From Devosia sp. FKR38 (lineage in GTDB: Bacteria; Pseudomonadota; Alphaproteobacteria; Rhizobiales; Devosiaceae): a DNA stretch of 64,000 bases. Every line of letters starts with the position of its first letter. Within the stretch, counting starts at the first letter, position 1. The notes below the pieces were generated by a model. It was not told the DNA's origin and ran no database searches. It was given only the letters and a program-made list of their open reading frames with translations. Shown here in pieces: positions 43,450-51,855 of the stretch. A program made the position numbers and the translations under genes. Location of the stretch: NCBI RefSeq assembly GCF_005222805.1, contig NZ_STGC01000005.1, forward strand, positions 1,464,456 through 1,528,455. The letters run 5' to 3'.

Positions 43450-44225
43450 GCGCGCAGGGCCTCGAGCACGGCCACGGCCGTGTCGAACTCATTGCGGCGC
43501 ATGGCGCGGCGTTCGGCGGCTTCCTCGTCCTGGCCCCACAGGGAAATCTGGTAGTCCTCGTCGAGATGCGCGGCCGCCCAGACCTGGTCGGGTGTCAGCA
43601 GCTTGTGCCAATAGCCCAGCGTCAGCAGGCCCGAACCGGTGAGGCCGGTGACCGACACCATGGCGGTGAGGGTGAAGAGATTTTCGCTTTCCAGCACTTC
43701 AGCCAGGCGATCGAGCGTCGGCTGCGGCTGCGGCTGGTGGATGACGCCAAAGGTCGGCTGGAAGCTGACGCCAAAGTGGCGGGCAATGCTGGTCAGCGCC
43801 CGATCCCACACCAGCTCCTGCTCGGACACCAGTTCCTGCGGCGACTCAGCGCGATAGAGCAGCAGGTCATTGGCGGCAAATTTGACGATCTCGGCGCGGA
43901 AGGCCGGCACATTGTCGTCGCCGCTTTCGACGGCCGAATTGATCAGCCGCACGGTGGGCATGGTGGCCGGATTGATGAACTCGCCCTGCCCGAGCCATTC
44001 CTCGGCCATGGTGGTGGCAATGGCTGCCGCCGGCACGACGACCGGGATCTTGCGGCCCGGCGTGCGGACCTGACGCCCATCAAGGGTAACGGTGAAGCCG
44101 GCCTCGACGGGCGCGACGCCGACGTCCTTGTAGAAGCGCTTGGGCAGCTCGACCTTGTTGAGGTGCTGCGCCCGGCCGTAGCCGTCGTCCAGATGCTTCT
44201 GGATGTCTTCGAGCTGGTCGCGCAT
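43446..44225 (-). CDS. ATP12 family F1-ATPase assembly chaperone
   Basis: Bacterial relatives of mitochondrial Atp12p, which helps F1 alpha subunit assembly, are typical of alphaproteobacteria. The 259-residue protein has LPKRFYKDVGVAP, LDGRQVRTPGRK, MAEEWLGQGEFINPATMP and the late LTGSGLLTLG and QDEEAAERR segments. It is last in the crcB-rluC-HAD-ATP12 operon, three bases after the HAD gene, and overlaps folK tail to tail. Confidence 0.92.
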   Translation of the reverse strand: MRDQLEDIQKHLDDGYGRAQHLNKVELPKRFYKDVGVAPVEAGFTVTLDGRQVRTPGRKIPVVVPAAAIATTMAEEWLGQGEFINPATMPTVRLINSAVESGDDNVPAFRAEIVKFAANDLLLYRAESPQELVSEQELVWDRALTSIARHFGVSFQPTFGVIHQPQPQPTLDRLAEVLESENLFTLTAMVSVTGLTGSGLLTLGYWHKLLTPDQVWAAAHLDEDYQISLWGQDEEAAERRAMRRNEFDTAVAVLEALRA

Positions 44226-44228
44226 GGC

Positions 44229-44891
44229 TTACTCCACGAGTTGACGGATGGCGCCGTCGAGCTGGTCATAGCGGTCGATCATGGTGCTGGCGCCCGCCGC
44301 GATCAATTCGCGCGGGTCGTGATAGCCCCAGGTGACGCCGATGGTGCGGGTGCCGGCAGCCACGCCCATGTCGATATCAAAGGTGGTGTCGCCGATAATG
44401 ATGGTCTGGTCCGGCGTCGCGCCGGTTTCGGCCATGGCGCGCAGCAGCATGCCGGGATGCGGCTTGCTGGGATTGTGGTCCGGCGTCTGCAGCGTGGTGA
44501 AATAGTTCGACACGCCATGCAGCGCCAAGAGGCGGTGGACACCGTTGAGGCCCTTGCCGGTGGCAATGCCCATTATGACGTCCTCGCGGGCATTGAGGCG
44601 CTGCAGGGCCTCCAGCGTACCCGGAAACAGCCCCTCACGGCCCGCATCGGTGACCACCGAGGCGCGATAATGCGCGCGATAGGTTTCGACCAGTTGGTCG
44701 ATCAGTACGGTGTCGTCGGTCCCGGCCAGCCGCGCCATGGCGATGGGCAGCGACAGCCCGATGACCCGGCGGCCCTCTTCCGGCGTCGGCGCGACCAGGC
44801 CCAGGCTGCGGAAGGTGGCTGCCATATGTTCGGTGATGAGCGCCTGCGAGTCGATCAGCGTCCCATCCATGTCGAACATGACAAGGATCAT
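44229..44891 (-). CDS. HAD-superfamily phosphatase (Gph-like)
   Basis: A 220-residue hydrolase with DMDGT at 7-11 (nucleophile Asp7), a helical cap, ATGKGL (motif II), Lys in SKPHPGML (motif III) and IGDTTFDID (motif IV). It is close to phosphoglycolate-phosphatase-type HAD-IA enzymes; the substrate is unproven. It overlaps the pseudouridine synthase gene by four bases. Confidence 0.9.
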   Translation of the reverse strand: MILVMFDMDGTLIDSQALITEHMAATFRSLGLVAPTPEEGRRVIGLSLPIAMARLAGTDDTVLIDQLVETYRAHYRASVVTDAGREGLFPGTLEALQRLNAREDVIMGIATGKGLNGVHRLLALHGVSNYFTTLQTPDHNPSKPHPGMLLRAMAETGATPDQTIIIGDTTFDIDMGVAAGTRTIGVTWGYHDPRELIAAGASTMIDRYDQLDGAIRQLVE

Positions 44892-45874
44892 GCGCCGTCC
44901 TCGGGGTCGCCGCTGACGTCGTAGCGATCCGGATCAAAGCCCAGCGTTTCAAAGCTGTGGCGCATATGCGGCGGCAGCGGCGCGGAGATATCGAGGCGCT
45001 GGCCATTGCGCAGCGGAATGGCAATGCGGCGGGCATGCAGGTGCAGCCCGTAGCTCAGGCCCGGGGCGCCCTGCCAGTTCTCGATGTTGAAGTAGCGCGG
45101 GTCGCCGATGATCGGCGTGCCGAGCTGGGCCATGTGCACGCGCAACTGGTGCGTGCGGCCGGTGACCGGCTTGAGCGTGACCCAGGCAAAGCGCCGGCTG
45201 GCCGTATCGGTGGTCGAATAATAGCTCATCGAGTGCTGCGCGCCCGGCGTGCCATTCTTGACCACGATCATCTGCTCGCCATCGTCGGTGGACTGGCGCG
45301 CCAGGAAGCACGAGATTTCGCCCTGCGGCGGATGCGGATTGCCCGCGACAATGGCCCAATAGATCTTGCGGGCCGAGCGCGAGCGGAACACCGCGCCGAA
45401 ATGGCTGGCGGCCGCCTTGGTCTTGGCGACGATCAGGCAGCCGGAGGTATCGCGGTCGAGGCGATGAACGAGGCGCGGCGGCTCGCCCTTCTTGTTGGGC
45501 AGGCTCTTGAGCATGCCGTCGAGATGCCGCTTGGTGCCCGTACCGCCCTGCACGGCCAGGCCATGCGGCTTGTTGAGCACATAGATGTCGTCATCTTCAT
45601 AGATGATCATGTCGGCGATCAGCCGGGCATCCTCGTCATTGACCTTGACCGGCTTGACCGTGTCGGGATCGTCAATGGGCGGAATGCGCACCACCTGCCC
45701 AGGCGACAGCCGCGTGCTGGTGGTGACCTTGGCCTTGTCGACCTTGACCTCGCCATTACGGATCAGCTTTTGCAGCCGGCCAAAGCCGAGCTGGGGGAAA
45801 TGATGGGCAAACCAGCGATCCAGACGCATGCCGTCTTCGTCGCTCTCTACCTGCCGCTGTTGAACGCCACTCAT
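44888..45874 (-). CDS. rluC: RluC/RluD-type 23S rRNA pseudouridine synthase
   Basis: The 328-residue enzyme has an N-terminal S4 RNA-binding domain (about 15-65) and the catalytic HRLDRDTSG motif with Asp140. GRTHQLRVHMAQLGTPIIGD follows. The start at 45874 (GAGG eight bases upstream) overlaps the crcB stop as ATGA and is preferred to an ATG 16 codons earlier. Whether it is RluC or RluD by target site cannot be told from motifs. Confidence 0.9.
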   Translation of the reverse strand: MSGVQQRQVESDEDGMRLDRWFAHHFPQLGFGRLQKLIRNGEVKVDKAKVTTSTRLSPGQVVRIPPIDDPDTVKPVKVNDEDARLIADMIIYEDDDIYVLNKPHGLAVQGGTGTKRHLDGMLKSLPNKKGEPPRLVHRLDRDTSGCLIVAKTKAAASHFGAVFRSRSARKIYWAIVAGNPHPPQGEISCFLARQSTDDGEQMIVVKNGTPGAQHSMSYYSTTDTASRRFAWVTLKPVTGRTHQLRVHMAQLGTPIIGDPRYFNIENWQGAPGLSYGLHLHARRIAIPLRNGQRLDISAPLPPHMRHSFETLGFDPDRYDVSGDPEDGA

Positions 45875-46254
45875 GCCACGCCTCGGGTCACCAAAAGCCC
45901 GAGATAAAGCCCAATGAGACAAACCACAACCGACAACAGCACATAGGCCCCCGCCTGAATCACCTCGCCGCGCTCGATCAGCACGATGGTGTCGAGCGAA
46001 AACGACGAAAATGTCGTGAAGCCGCCCAAGACGCCAACCGCCAGAAACAGCCGCAGCTCGGCCTGTTGCGGCGGCATGAAGCGGGACAACAGGCCAATCA
46101 GCACGCCCATGAGCACCGAGCCGATGATGTTGATCAACAGCGTCGCCAGCGGGAAGTCCATGGGAAAGAAGCGGCCGACCAGCGAAGCCAGCCCATAGCG
46201 GCTCATGGCACCCAGGGCGCCACCGGCGCCAACGAGAACAAAGGGAAACATCAC
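45871..46254 (-). CDS. crcB: CrcB/Fluc fluoride channel
   Basis: A dimeric fluoride-export channel. The 127-residue protein has four membrane helices with the hallmark GGALGAMSRYG, TLLINIIGS (pore Asn) and GGFTTFSSFSLD (phenylalanine box). It is inside an operon 79 bases after rarA, and no fluoride-riboswitch-like leader was seen before it. Confidence 0.95.
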   Translation of the reverse strand: MMFPFVLVGAGGALGAMSRYGLASLVGRFFPMDFPLATLLINIIGSVLMGVLIGLLSRFMPPQQAELRLFLAVGVLGGFTTFSSFSLDTIVLIERGEVIQAGAYVLLSVVVCLIGLYLGLLVTRGVA

Positions 46255-46333
46255 AGAGGCTCCGACGGGGAGGATGGTTTAGGCGACACTGGCGCTACGG
46301 CGAAGGACAGGCGCAGTCCGGAAAGAGCGGGCC

Positions 46334-47659
46334 TCATTCCCGGTTCTCCCGCTTGGCAGCGCGCAGGCGCTCGAAATAATCGATGCGCTTGCGATAGTCG
46401 CGCTCGCTGCCGCGCTCGACCGGCTCGTAGAATTTCTGCCGGCCGATGCTCTCGGGGAAATACTCCTGGCCGGAAAAGCCCTCGGGCGTATCGTGGTCAT
46501 AGATATAGCCATCGCCATAGCCGCTTCCCTTCATCAGCTTGGTGGGGGCATTGAGGATGACCATGGGCGGCATGGGCGAGCCGGTGGATTTGGCAACGCC
46601 ACTGGCGGCCTTGAAGGCGGTGTAGACGGCGTTGGACTTGGGCGCGAGGGCGAGATAGACCACAACCTGCGCCAGGGCCAGCTCGCCCTCGGGCGAGCCC
46701 AGCATCTGGAAGGCATCGCGCGCGGCAACGGCCTGCGGCAGCGCCTGCGGATCGGCCAGCCCCACATCTTCGACCGCCATGCGGATCAGCCGGCGGGCGA
46801 GGAACAGCGGATCCTCGCCCGCATCGAGCATGCGGGCGAAATAATAGAGCGCGGCATCGGGATCGGAGCCGCGGATGGTCTTGTGCAGCGCCGAGATCAG
46901 ATTGTAGTGCCCGTCCTGCGCCTTGTCATAGATCGGCGCACGGCGCTGCACGACGGTCAGGAGCCCCGCCGCGTCCAGCGTCTCGTCCTGCCGCACCGAG
47001 GCCAGTACCTCTTCCACCAGGCCCAACAGGGCCCGCCCGTCGCCATCGGCCAGGGTCAGCAGCAATTGCCGCGCCTCCGGATCAAGCGGCAGCGCCGCCC
47101 CGGTCAGCGCCTCGGCCCGGGCGACCAGCTTTTCCAGATCCTCGGCCGACAGCGACTCAAAGCGCAGCACCTGGCTGCGCGACAGCAGAGCGGCATTGAG
47201 CTCGAAGCTCGGGTTTTCAGTCGTGGCGCCGACCAGCACCACGGTGCCGTCTTCCATCACCGGCAGGAAGCCATCCTGCTGCGCACGGTTGAAGCGATGG
47301 ATCTCATCGACAAACAGCAGCGTCTTGTGGCCGCTGAGGCGCTCGAAGCGGGCCTTCTCGAACGCCTTCTTGAGATCGGCAACGCCGGAGAACACCGCCG
47401 AGATCTGCTCGAAGGTATAGCCGATCTGGTCGGCCAGCAGCCGCGCCACGGTGGTTTTGCCGGTGCCGGGCGGCCCCCACAGGATCAGCGAGCCCAGCCG
47501 GCCCGAGGCGATCATGCGGCGCAACGTGCCATTGGGGCCCAGCAAATGGCTCTGCCCGATCACCTGGTCGAGCGAGCGCGGCCGCAACTGATCGGCCAGC
47601 GGCCGGGCGGCATCGGCTTCAACGGCGCTTTCGGGATCAGGAGCGAATAGGTCTGCCAT
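46334..47659 (-). CDS. rarA: RarA (MgsA) AAA+ recombination factor
   Basis: A clamp-loader-like ATPase acting at stalled replication forks. The 441-residue protein has PLADQLRPRSLDQVIGQ, Walker A GPPGTGKTT at 62-70, Walker B LLFVDEIHRFN, sensor GATTENPSFE and the C-terminal tetramerisation domain ending near GQEYFPESIGRQKFYEP. crcB follows downstream on the same strand. Confidence 0.95.
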   Translation of the reverse strand: MADLFAPDPESAVEADAARPLADQLRPRSLDQVIGQSHLLGPNGTLRRMIASGRLGSLILWGPPGTGKTTVARLLADQIGYTFEQISAVFSGVADLKKAFEKARFERLSGHKTLLFVDEIHRFNRAQQDGFLPVMEDGTVVLVGATTENPSFELNAALLSRSQVLRFESLSAEDLEKLVARAEALTGAALPLDPEARQLLLTLADGDGRALLGLVEEVLASVRQDETLDAAGLLTVVQRRAPIYDKAQDGHYNLISALHKTIRGSDPDAALYYFARMLDAGEDPLFLARRLIRMAVEDVGLADPQALPQAVAARDAFQMLGSPEGELALAQVVVYLALAPKSNAVYTAFKAASGVAKSTGSPMPPMVILNAPTKLMKGSGYGDGYIYDHDTPEGFSGQEYFPESIGRQKFYEPVERGSERDYRKRIDYFERLRAAKRENRE

Positions 47660-47849
47660 GCCGGATCATCGGTTCTTGGACACTGCTCCTGCCTAGGCCA
47701 GCCCGGCGCGGGGAGCAAGGGCAGAGGGCTCTGCCCGGTGCAAATCCCCTGCCCGGCTCTCCATCAACAATGGCACAGCGTGCTGCCGCAGACTGTCAGC
47801 AGGCCAGCATTAGGACGGAGGCATCAACACACTCTGGGAGCTGACCACC

Positions 47850-48233
47850 ATGTTCGACCACTTTGGCATCACCGTCCGCGATTTTGACCGCGCCCGCCAA
47901 TTCTACGATGCGGCGCTGGCGCCACTGGGCTCGAGCTTCCTCGTGCAGGTGCCCGCCGAATATACCAATGGCGTCAAGGTCGGCGGCTATGGCCAGACTG
48001 GCCCGGCCTTCTGGCTGACTGAAGGCGAAGCACAGCGCCCGATCGTTCACATTGCCTTTGCCGCCAAGACGCGCGCCGAAGTCGATGCCTTCTATGCCGC
48101 CGCCATGGCCGCCGGCGGCACCGACAATGGCAAGCCGGGCCTGCGCCCGCATTACCACGCCACCTACTACGGCGCCTTCGTGCTCGACCCGGATGGCAAC
48201 AATATCGAAGCGGTCTGCCACGCCCCGGAATAG
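47850..48233 (+). CDS. VOC (glyoxalase-fold) family protein
   Basis: A 127-residue single VOC domain: FDHFGITVRDFDRARQFYDAAL at the start and LDPDGNNIEAVCH at the end, with candidate metal ligands His4 and the late Glu in NIEAV. Substrate unknown. It lies alone on the plus strand between rarA and htrA, interrupting a run of minus-strand genes. A hairpin separates it from htrA. Confidence 0.88.
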   Translation: MFDHFGITVRDFDRARQFYDAALAPLGSSFLVQVPAEYTNGVKVGGYGQTGPAFWLTEGEAQRPIVHIAFAAKTRAEVDAFYAAAMAAGGTDNGKPGLRPHYHATYYGAFVLDPDGNNIEAVCHAPE

Positions 48234-48263
48234 GCTGGTCGATCAGGGCTGGCGCATCAAATA

Positions 48264-48290
48264 CCCCTCCGGCGCGAGGCGTCGGAGGGG
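48264..48290. terminator. Hairpin between VOC gene and htrA
   Basis: CCCCTCCG and CGGAGGGG arms (8 bp) with further inner CGC/GCG pairing. It is positioned between two convergent genes. No U-tract. Confidence 0.5.
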
Positions 48291-48302
48291 GAGACGACGG
48301 CG

Positions 48303-49766
48303 CTAGCCGCTGATGATGCTGCGGGTGACGCGGCCGTCGCGCTGCAGGATGATCTGCCAGGTGCGGACGCGCTGGCCAGCGGTCTGGGCGAAGGCCTTGG
48401 CGCTGTCCATGGCGGTGTCGTTGAGCTGGAGGATGATGTCATCGACCTTAAGGCCCATGGCTTCGGCCGGGCTATTGGGCGCCACCTCGGTGACGATGAT
48501 GCCCTTGGCGTCATAGGCCAGGCCCTTGACCTCGGCCAGGGCCGGATCGAGCTGGCGCACGGTGGTGCCGGCAAAGCGGGAATCCCCGGTGATGGTGGCC
48601 GTGGTATTGGCATCGGGCACGGGCGCGGCTTCGACAGTGAAATCAACCGACTCGCTGCTTCCGTTGCGCAGGCGCTCGAGCTTGACCGATTGCCCGATGG
48701 GCTTGGTGGCCAGGCGGAAGTTGAAGGCGCTGGGATCGTCGATCGCCACGCCATCCACGCTCATCACCACATCGCCCGAGGCAAAGCCGGCGCGGGCCGC
48801 CGGGCCATCAGGGGCCACTTCGGTGATCAGCGCGCCATGCGGGGCAGCCATGGCAAGGCTGGCGGCGATATCGGCGGTGACCGCCTGCATCTTGGCACCA
48901 AACCAGGGGCGCACGATCTGCCCGCCCGACACGCCCGCTTCGGCCACCAGCTTGGCCATATTGGCCGGAATGGCAAAGCCGATGCCCACCGAGCCGCCGG
49001 ACTGCGAATAGATGGCGGTATTGATGCCCACCAGATGCCCGGCCATGTCGACCAGGGCACCGCCCGAATTGCCCGGATTGATGGCGGCATCGGTCTGGAT
49101 GAAGAACTCATAATCCGAGCGCTCGACGCCGGTGCGCGCCAGGGCCGAGACAATGCCGCTGGTGACGGTCTGGCCGACGCCAAAGGGATTGCCGATAGCC
49201 AGCACCAGATCACCCACCTCAAGCGCATCGGAATCGGCAAAGGTGATGGCCGGGAATTGCGCATCGCCCGGATCGCGCACGCGCAGCACCGCCAGATCGG
49301 TCTGGGCATCCTCGATGACGATGTCGACGGCGAACTCGCGCCCGTCCGAGAGGGCAATGCGCACGTCGGTGGCGCCCTCGATGACATGGCGATTGGTCAG
49401 GATGACGCCGCCGGCATCCACGATCACGCCCGAGCCCAGCGATTGCGACTCGCGCGGCCGGCTCTGAAACTGCCCCTCGCCGAAGAAGCGCGAGAAAAAG
49501 GGATCATTGGCAAAGGGCGAGGCCGACTGCTGCTCGATGCGGGTGGCATAGACATTGACCACCGAGGGCGACACGGCTTTGACCACCGGGGCGAAGCTGA
49601 GCTTGATCTGGCTGTCGCTCTGCGGCACGGCGCTGTCGGTGAGCGCTGGCGCGGCAACCACGGCCTGGGCCTGGCTGGGGGCATTCCACGGCGAAAAGGC
49701 CAGTGTGCCCCCCACAGCCATGGCCGCCACGACGGCACCCGAGATCACAAACGCGCGGTACGACAT
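48303..49766 (-). CDS. HtrA/DegP-family periplasmic serine protease
   Basis: A 487-residue envelope protease. An uncleaved or cleavable N-terminal helix (residues 7-25) is followed by the trypsin-like domain with His127 (TNRHVIEG), Asp157 (QTDLAVLRV) and Ser234 (NPGNSGGAL). Two PDZ domains cover about 275-370 and 400-487. This is the DegP/DegQ plan. In related genomes htrA follows rplQ directly; here three unrelated genes lie between. Confidence 0.93.
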   Translation of the reverse strand: MSYRAFVISGAVVAAMAVGGTLAFSPWNAPSQAQAVVAAPALTDSAVPQSDSQIKLSFAPVVKAVSPSVVNVYATRIEQQSASPFANDPFFSRFFGEGQFQSRPRESQSLGSGVIVDAGGVILTNRHVIEGATDVRIALSDGREFAVDIVIEDAQTDLAVLRVRDPGDAQFPAITFADSDALEVGDLVLAIGNPFGVGQTVTSGIVSALARTGVERSDYEFFIQTDAAINPGNSGGALVDMAGHLVGINTAIYSQSGGSVGIGFAIPANMAKLVAEAGVSGGQIVRPWFGAKMQAVTADIAASLAMAAPHGALITEVAPDGPAARAGFASGDVVMSVDGVAIDDPSAFNFRLATKPIGQSVKLERLRNGSSESVDFTVEAAPVPDANTTATITGDSRFAGTTVRQLDPALAEVKGLAYDAKGIIVTEVAPNSPAEAMGLKVDDIILQLNDTAMDSAKAFAQTAGQRVRTWQIILQRDGRVTRSIISG

Positions 49767-49854
49767 TCACCCAACTCCGGCCAATGCAAAGGCCGTCCGA
49801 GCGGCCCTGATGGCGTCCACGCAAACGCCCGGATTCAGGCACGAAAATGGCGTC

Positions 49855-49897
49855 ATGCAAGCGTCGTATTTTCTCGCCAAATAAACGTTTGCGCGAG
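49855..49897 (+). promoter_or_regulatory. Leader peptide and overlapping hairpin before the decarboxylase gene
   Basis: A 9-codon ORF, MQASYFLAK with stop (49855-49884), ends inside a hairpin: CTCGC-CAAA (49873-49881) pairs with TTTG-C-GCGAG (49888-49897), and the UAA sits at the loop. Translating the peptide would melt the stem. Alphaproteobacteria are known to carry a speF RNA element before ornithine decarboxylase genes; this is in the right place, but I could not score it against that model. A second small inverted repeat (GGCGT/ACGCC) lies at about 49812-49829. Confidence 0.5.
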
Positions 49898-49964
49898 GGG
49901 GCACACGGCCCTATATGCAGCGCTCGTTTTCCGCACTTCTCCCAGCCCGAAAGGCCAGTCGTCC

Positions 49965-51146
49965 ATGACCACCGAGCCGAAGCACGTTTACCCGAACACC
50001 TCCGCCCTGATCGCGGCGGAAGCGCCGGATTTCCCGGCATTCCTGTTCTCCGAACGCGAGCTGCATCGGGCGACAAAGGTCTTCAAGAAGGGCTTTGACG
50101 GCCTGCTGACCTACGCCGTCAAGTGCAACCCCTCGCCCCACATCATCGCCCAGCTGCATCGCGAAGGTTTGAAGGCCTTCGACGTGGCCTCCAACACCGA
50201 GATGGAACTGGTGCGCGACCATGCGCCGGGCGCGGTGATGCACTACAACAACCCCATCAAGAACAAGCGCGAGATCGCCCGCGCCTACGAAGAATTCGGC
50301 GTGCGCAGCTTCACCATCGACCATCCCCAGCAGCTCGACCAGCTGGCGGCCGTGGTGTCGCCCAGCCGCGACGTCGAGGTGACCACCCGCTTCAAGGCCG
50401 GCAAGGCGCTCAAGTCCTATGACTTCGGCATCAAGTTCGGCGTCATGGAACAGGGCGCGGCCGAAATCGTCGCCGCCGTCGAGACCATGGGCTATACGCC
50501 GAGCCTGTGCTTCCACGTCGGCAGCCAGTGTGAAGACGCCTATGCCTATGAGCGCCACATCGCGGCAGCCGCGCGTATCGTTGACGAGGCCGGCATCGAG
50601 CTCAAGCGCCTCAATATCGGCGGCGGCTATCCGGCCCCCTACCCGACCAGCGAAGCCCCGCCGATGGACTATTACTTCGAGACCATTGCCACGGCGGTGA
50701 ACGATCACTTCGGCGAAAAGCGCAAGCCCGAGCTCATCATCGAGCCCGGCCGCGCCCTGGTGACCAGCTCGACCTCGCTTCTGCTGCGCGTCAAGCATCA
50801 GCGCGGCGGCCAGTCAGTCTATGTCAATGACGGCGCCTATGGCAGCCTGATGGAAGTCAAATTCATGCACTTCACCCCGCCGGTGCGCGTCTGGCGCGGC
50901 CCGCGCCTGCATGACAATGACCAGGAATTCTCCGACTTCACCGTCTGGGGCCCGACCTGCGACAGCTATGACGTGCTGCCCCAGGTGTTCACCCTGCCGG
51001 CCGATATCGATGAGGACGACTGGATCGAGTTCGGCCTGATGGGCGCCTATACCCAGGCTTCGCTGACCCCGTTCAACGGCTTTGACCGCCGCGACCAGTA
51101 TTGGGTGGAAGACGCCTATACCGGCAAGGACCAGCAGCCCGAATAA
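49965..51146 (+). CDS. Ornithine/lysine decarboxylase-type PLP enzyme (fold III)
   Basis: A 393-residue alanine-racemase-fold decarboxylase. The PLP lysine is Lys53 (LTYAVKCNP), with His184 (FHVGSQ), the glycine loop GGGYP at 219-223, EPGR at 260-263 and the catalytic Cys332 in GPTCDSYD. These match eukaryotic-type ornithine decarboxylase, which starts putrescine synthesis; lysine activity is also known in this group. The upstream leader and a strong terminator mark it as its own transcription unit. Confidence 0.9.
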   Translation: MTTEPKHVYPNTSALIAAEAPDFPAFLFSERELHRATKVFKKGFDGLLTYAVKCNPSPHIIAQLHREGLKAFDVASNTEMELVRDHAPGAVMHYNNPIKNKREIARAYEEFGVRSFTIDHPQQLDQLAAVVSPSRDVEVTTRFKAGKALKSYDFGIKFGVMEQGAAEIVAAVETMGYTPSLCFHVGSQCEDAYAYERHIAAAARIVDEAGIELKRLNIGGGYPAPYPTSEAPPMDYYFETIATAVNDHFGEKRKPELIIEPGRALVTSSTSLLLRVKHQRGGQSVYVNDGAYGSLMEVKFMHFTPPVRVWRGPRLHDNDQEFSDFTVWGPTCDSYDVLPQVFTLPADIDEDDWIEFGLMGAYTQASLTPFNGFDRRDQYWVEDAYTGKDQQPE

Positions 51147-51172
51147 TCCGGCTGATCCTGCACCGCTCTGAG

Positions 51173-51195
51173 ATCCCCGCTCCGGCGGGGATTTT
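51173..51195 (+). terminator. Intrinsic terminator of the decarboxylase gene
   Basis: An 8-bp stem ATCCCCGC/GCGGGGAT with a 4-base loop, then TTT, 27 bases after the stop. Confidence 0.85.
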
Positions 51196-51315
51196 CGTCT
51201 CTGCCATTGAGCGTTTCCAGCAGAAGTGGACACCACTTTTGCGGTTCGGAGACGTGACCAACCATGACTTTAGCGCCTTTTCCACCCCGATCCCCCCTTT
51301 ATATCGGAACTGAAA

Positions 51316-51855
51316 ATGCAGACCATTCCGCCTCTGGCCGATCTCGGCCGCCGCATCATGATCCTGGGCCCGACCAATTCCGGCAAATCGACGCTGGCTG
51401 ATGCCATGGCGCGCAAGCTGGGCATAGAAGCCATCCATCTCGACGTGTTCAGCCATATCCCCGGCACAAACTGGGTGCCGCGCGACAAGGCCGAATTCCG
51501 CGCGCTGCATGATGCAGCGACCCTGGAGGACGCCTGGGTGATGGACGGCAACTACACCGACATCATGCCGCAGCGCTTTGCCCGCGCCACCGGCGTCATC
51601 GTCATCGATGACCATTTTCTCAAACGCTATGTCCGCTATTTCCGCCGCACGCTGTTCCAGAAGCAGCGCGTGGGCGCCCTGCCCGGCAGCCGCGACAGCG
51701 TGAAGTGGTTGATGATCAACTGGATCTGGAAGACACGCAATGCCGGCAAATACCGGCGCATGGCAGCCGAGAGCGGCTTGCCCAGCGTGATCTGTCACAG
51801 CCTGAAAGACGTGAATGCCCTCTATGCCGCCTGGGCCCTGCCCCCGCTGCGCTAG
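51316..51855 (+). CDS. Adenylate-kinase-like P-loop protein (FlaR-type)
   Basis: A 179-residue protein with Walker A GPTNSGKST at 18-26, LGIEAIHLDVFSHIPGTNW and VMDGNYTDIMPQR. It resembles the 'DNA topology modulation protein FlaR' group of small P-loop kinases, whose substrates are unknown. It ends with a four-base tail-to-tail overlap with the SDR gene. Confidence 0.75.
   Translation: MQTIPPLADLGRRIMILGPTNSGKSTLADAMARKLGIEAIHLDVFSHIPGTNWVPRDKAEFRALHDAATLEDAWVMDGNYTDIMPQRFARATGVIVIDDHFLKRYVRYFRRTLFQKQRVGALPGSRDSVKWLMINWIWKTRNAGKYRRMAAESGLPSVICHSLKDVNALYAAWALPPLR

Noticed and set aside
46255-46333. Fluoride riboswitch before crcB
   Set aside because: The 79-base gap is short and inside an operon after rarA, and I saw no matching pseudoknot pattern.
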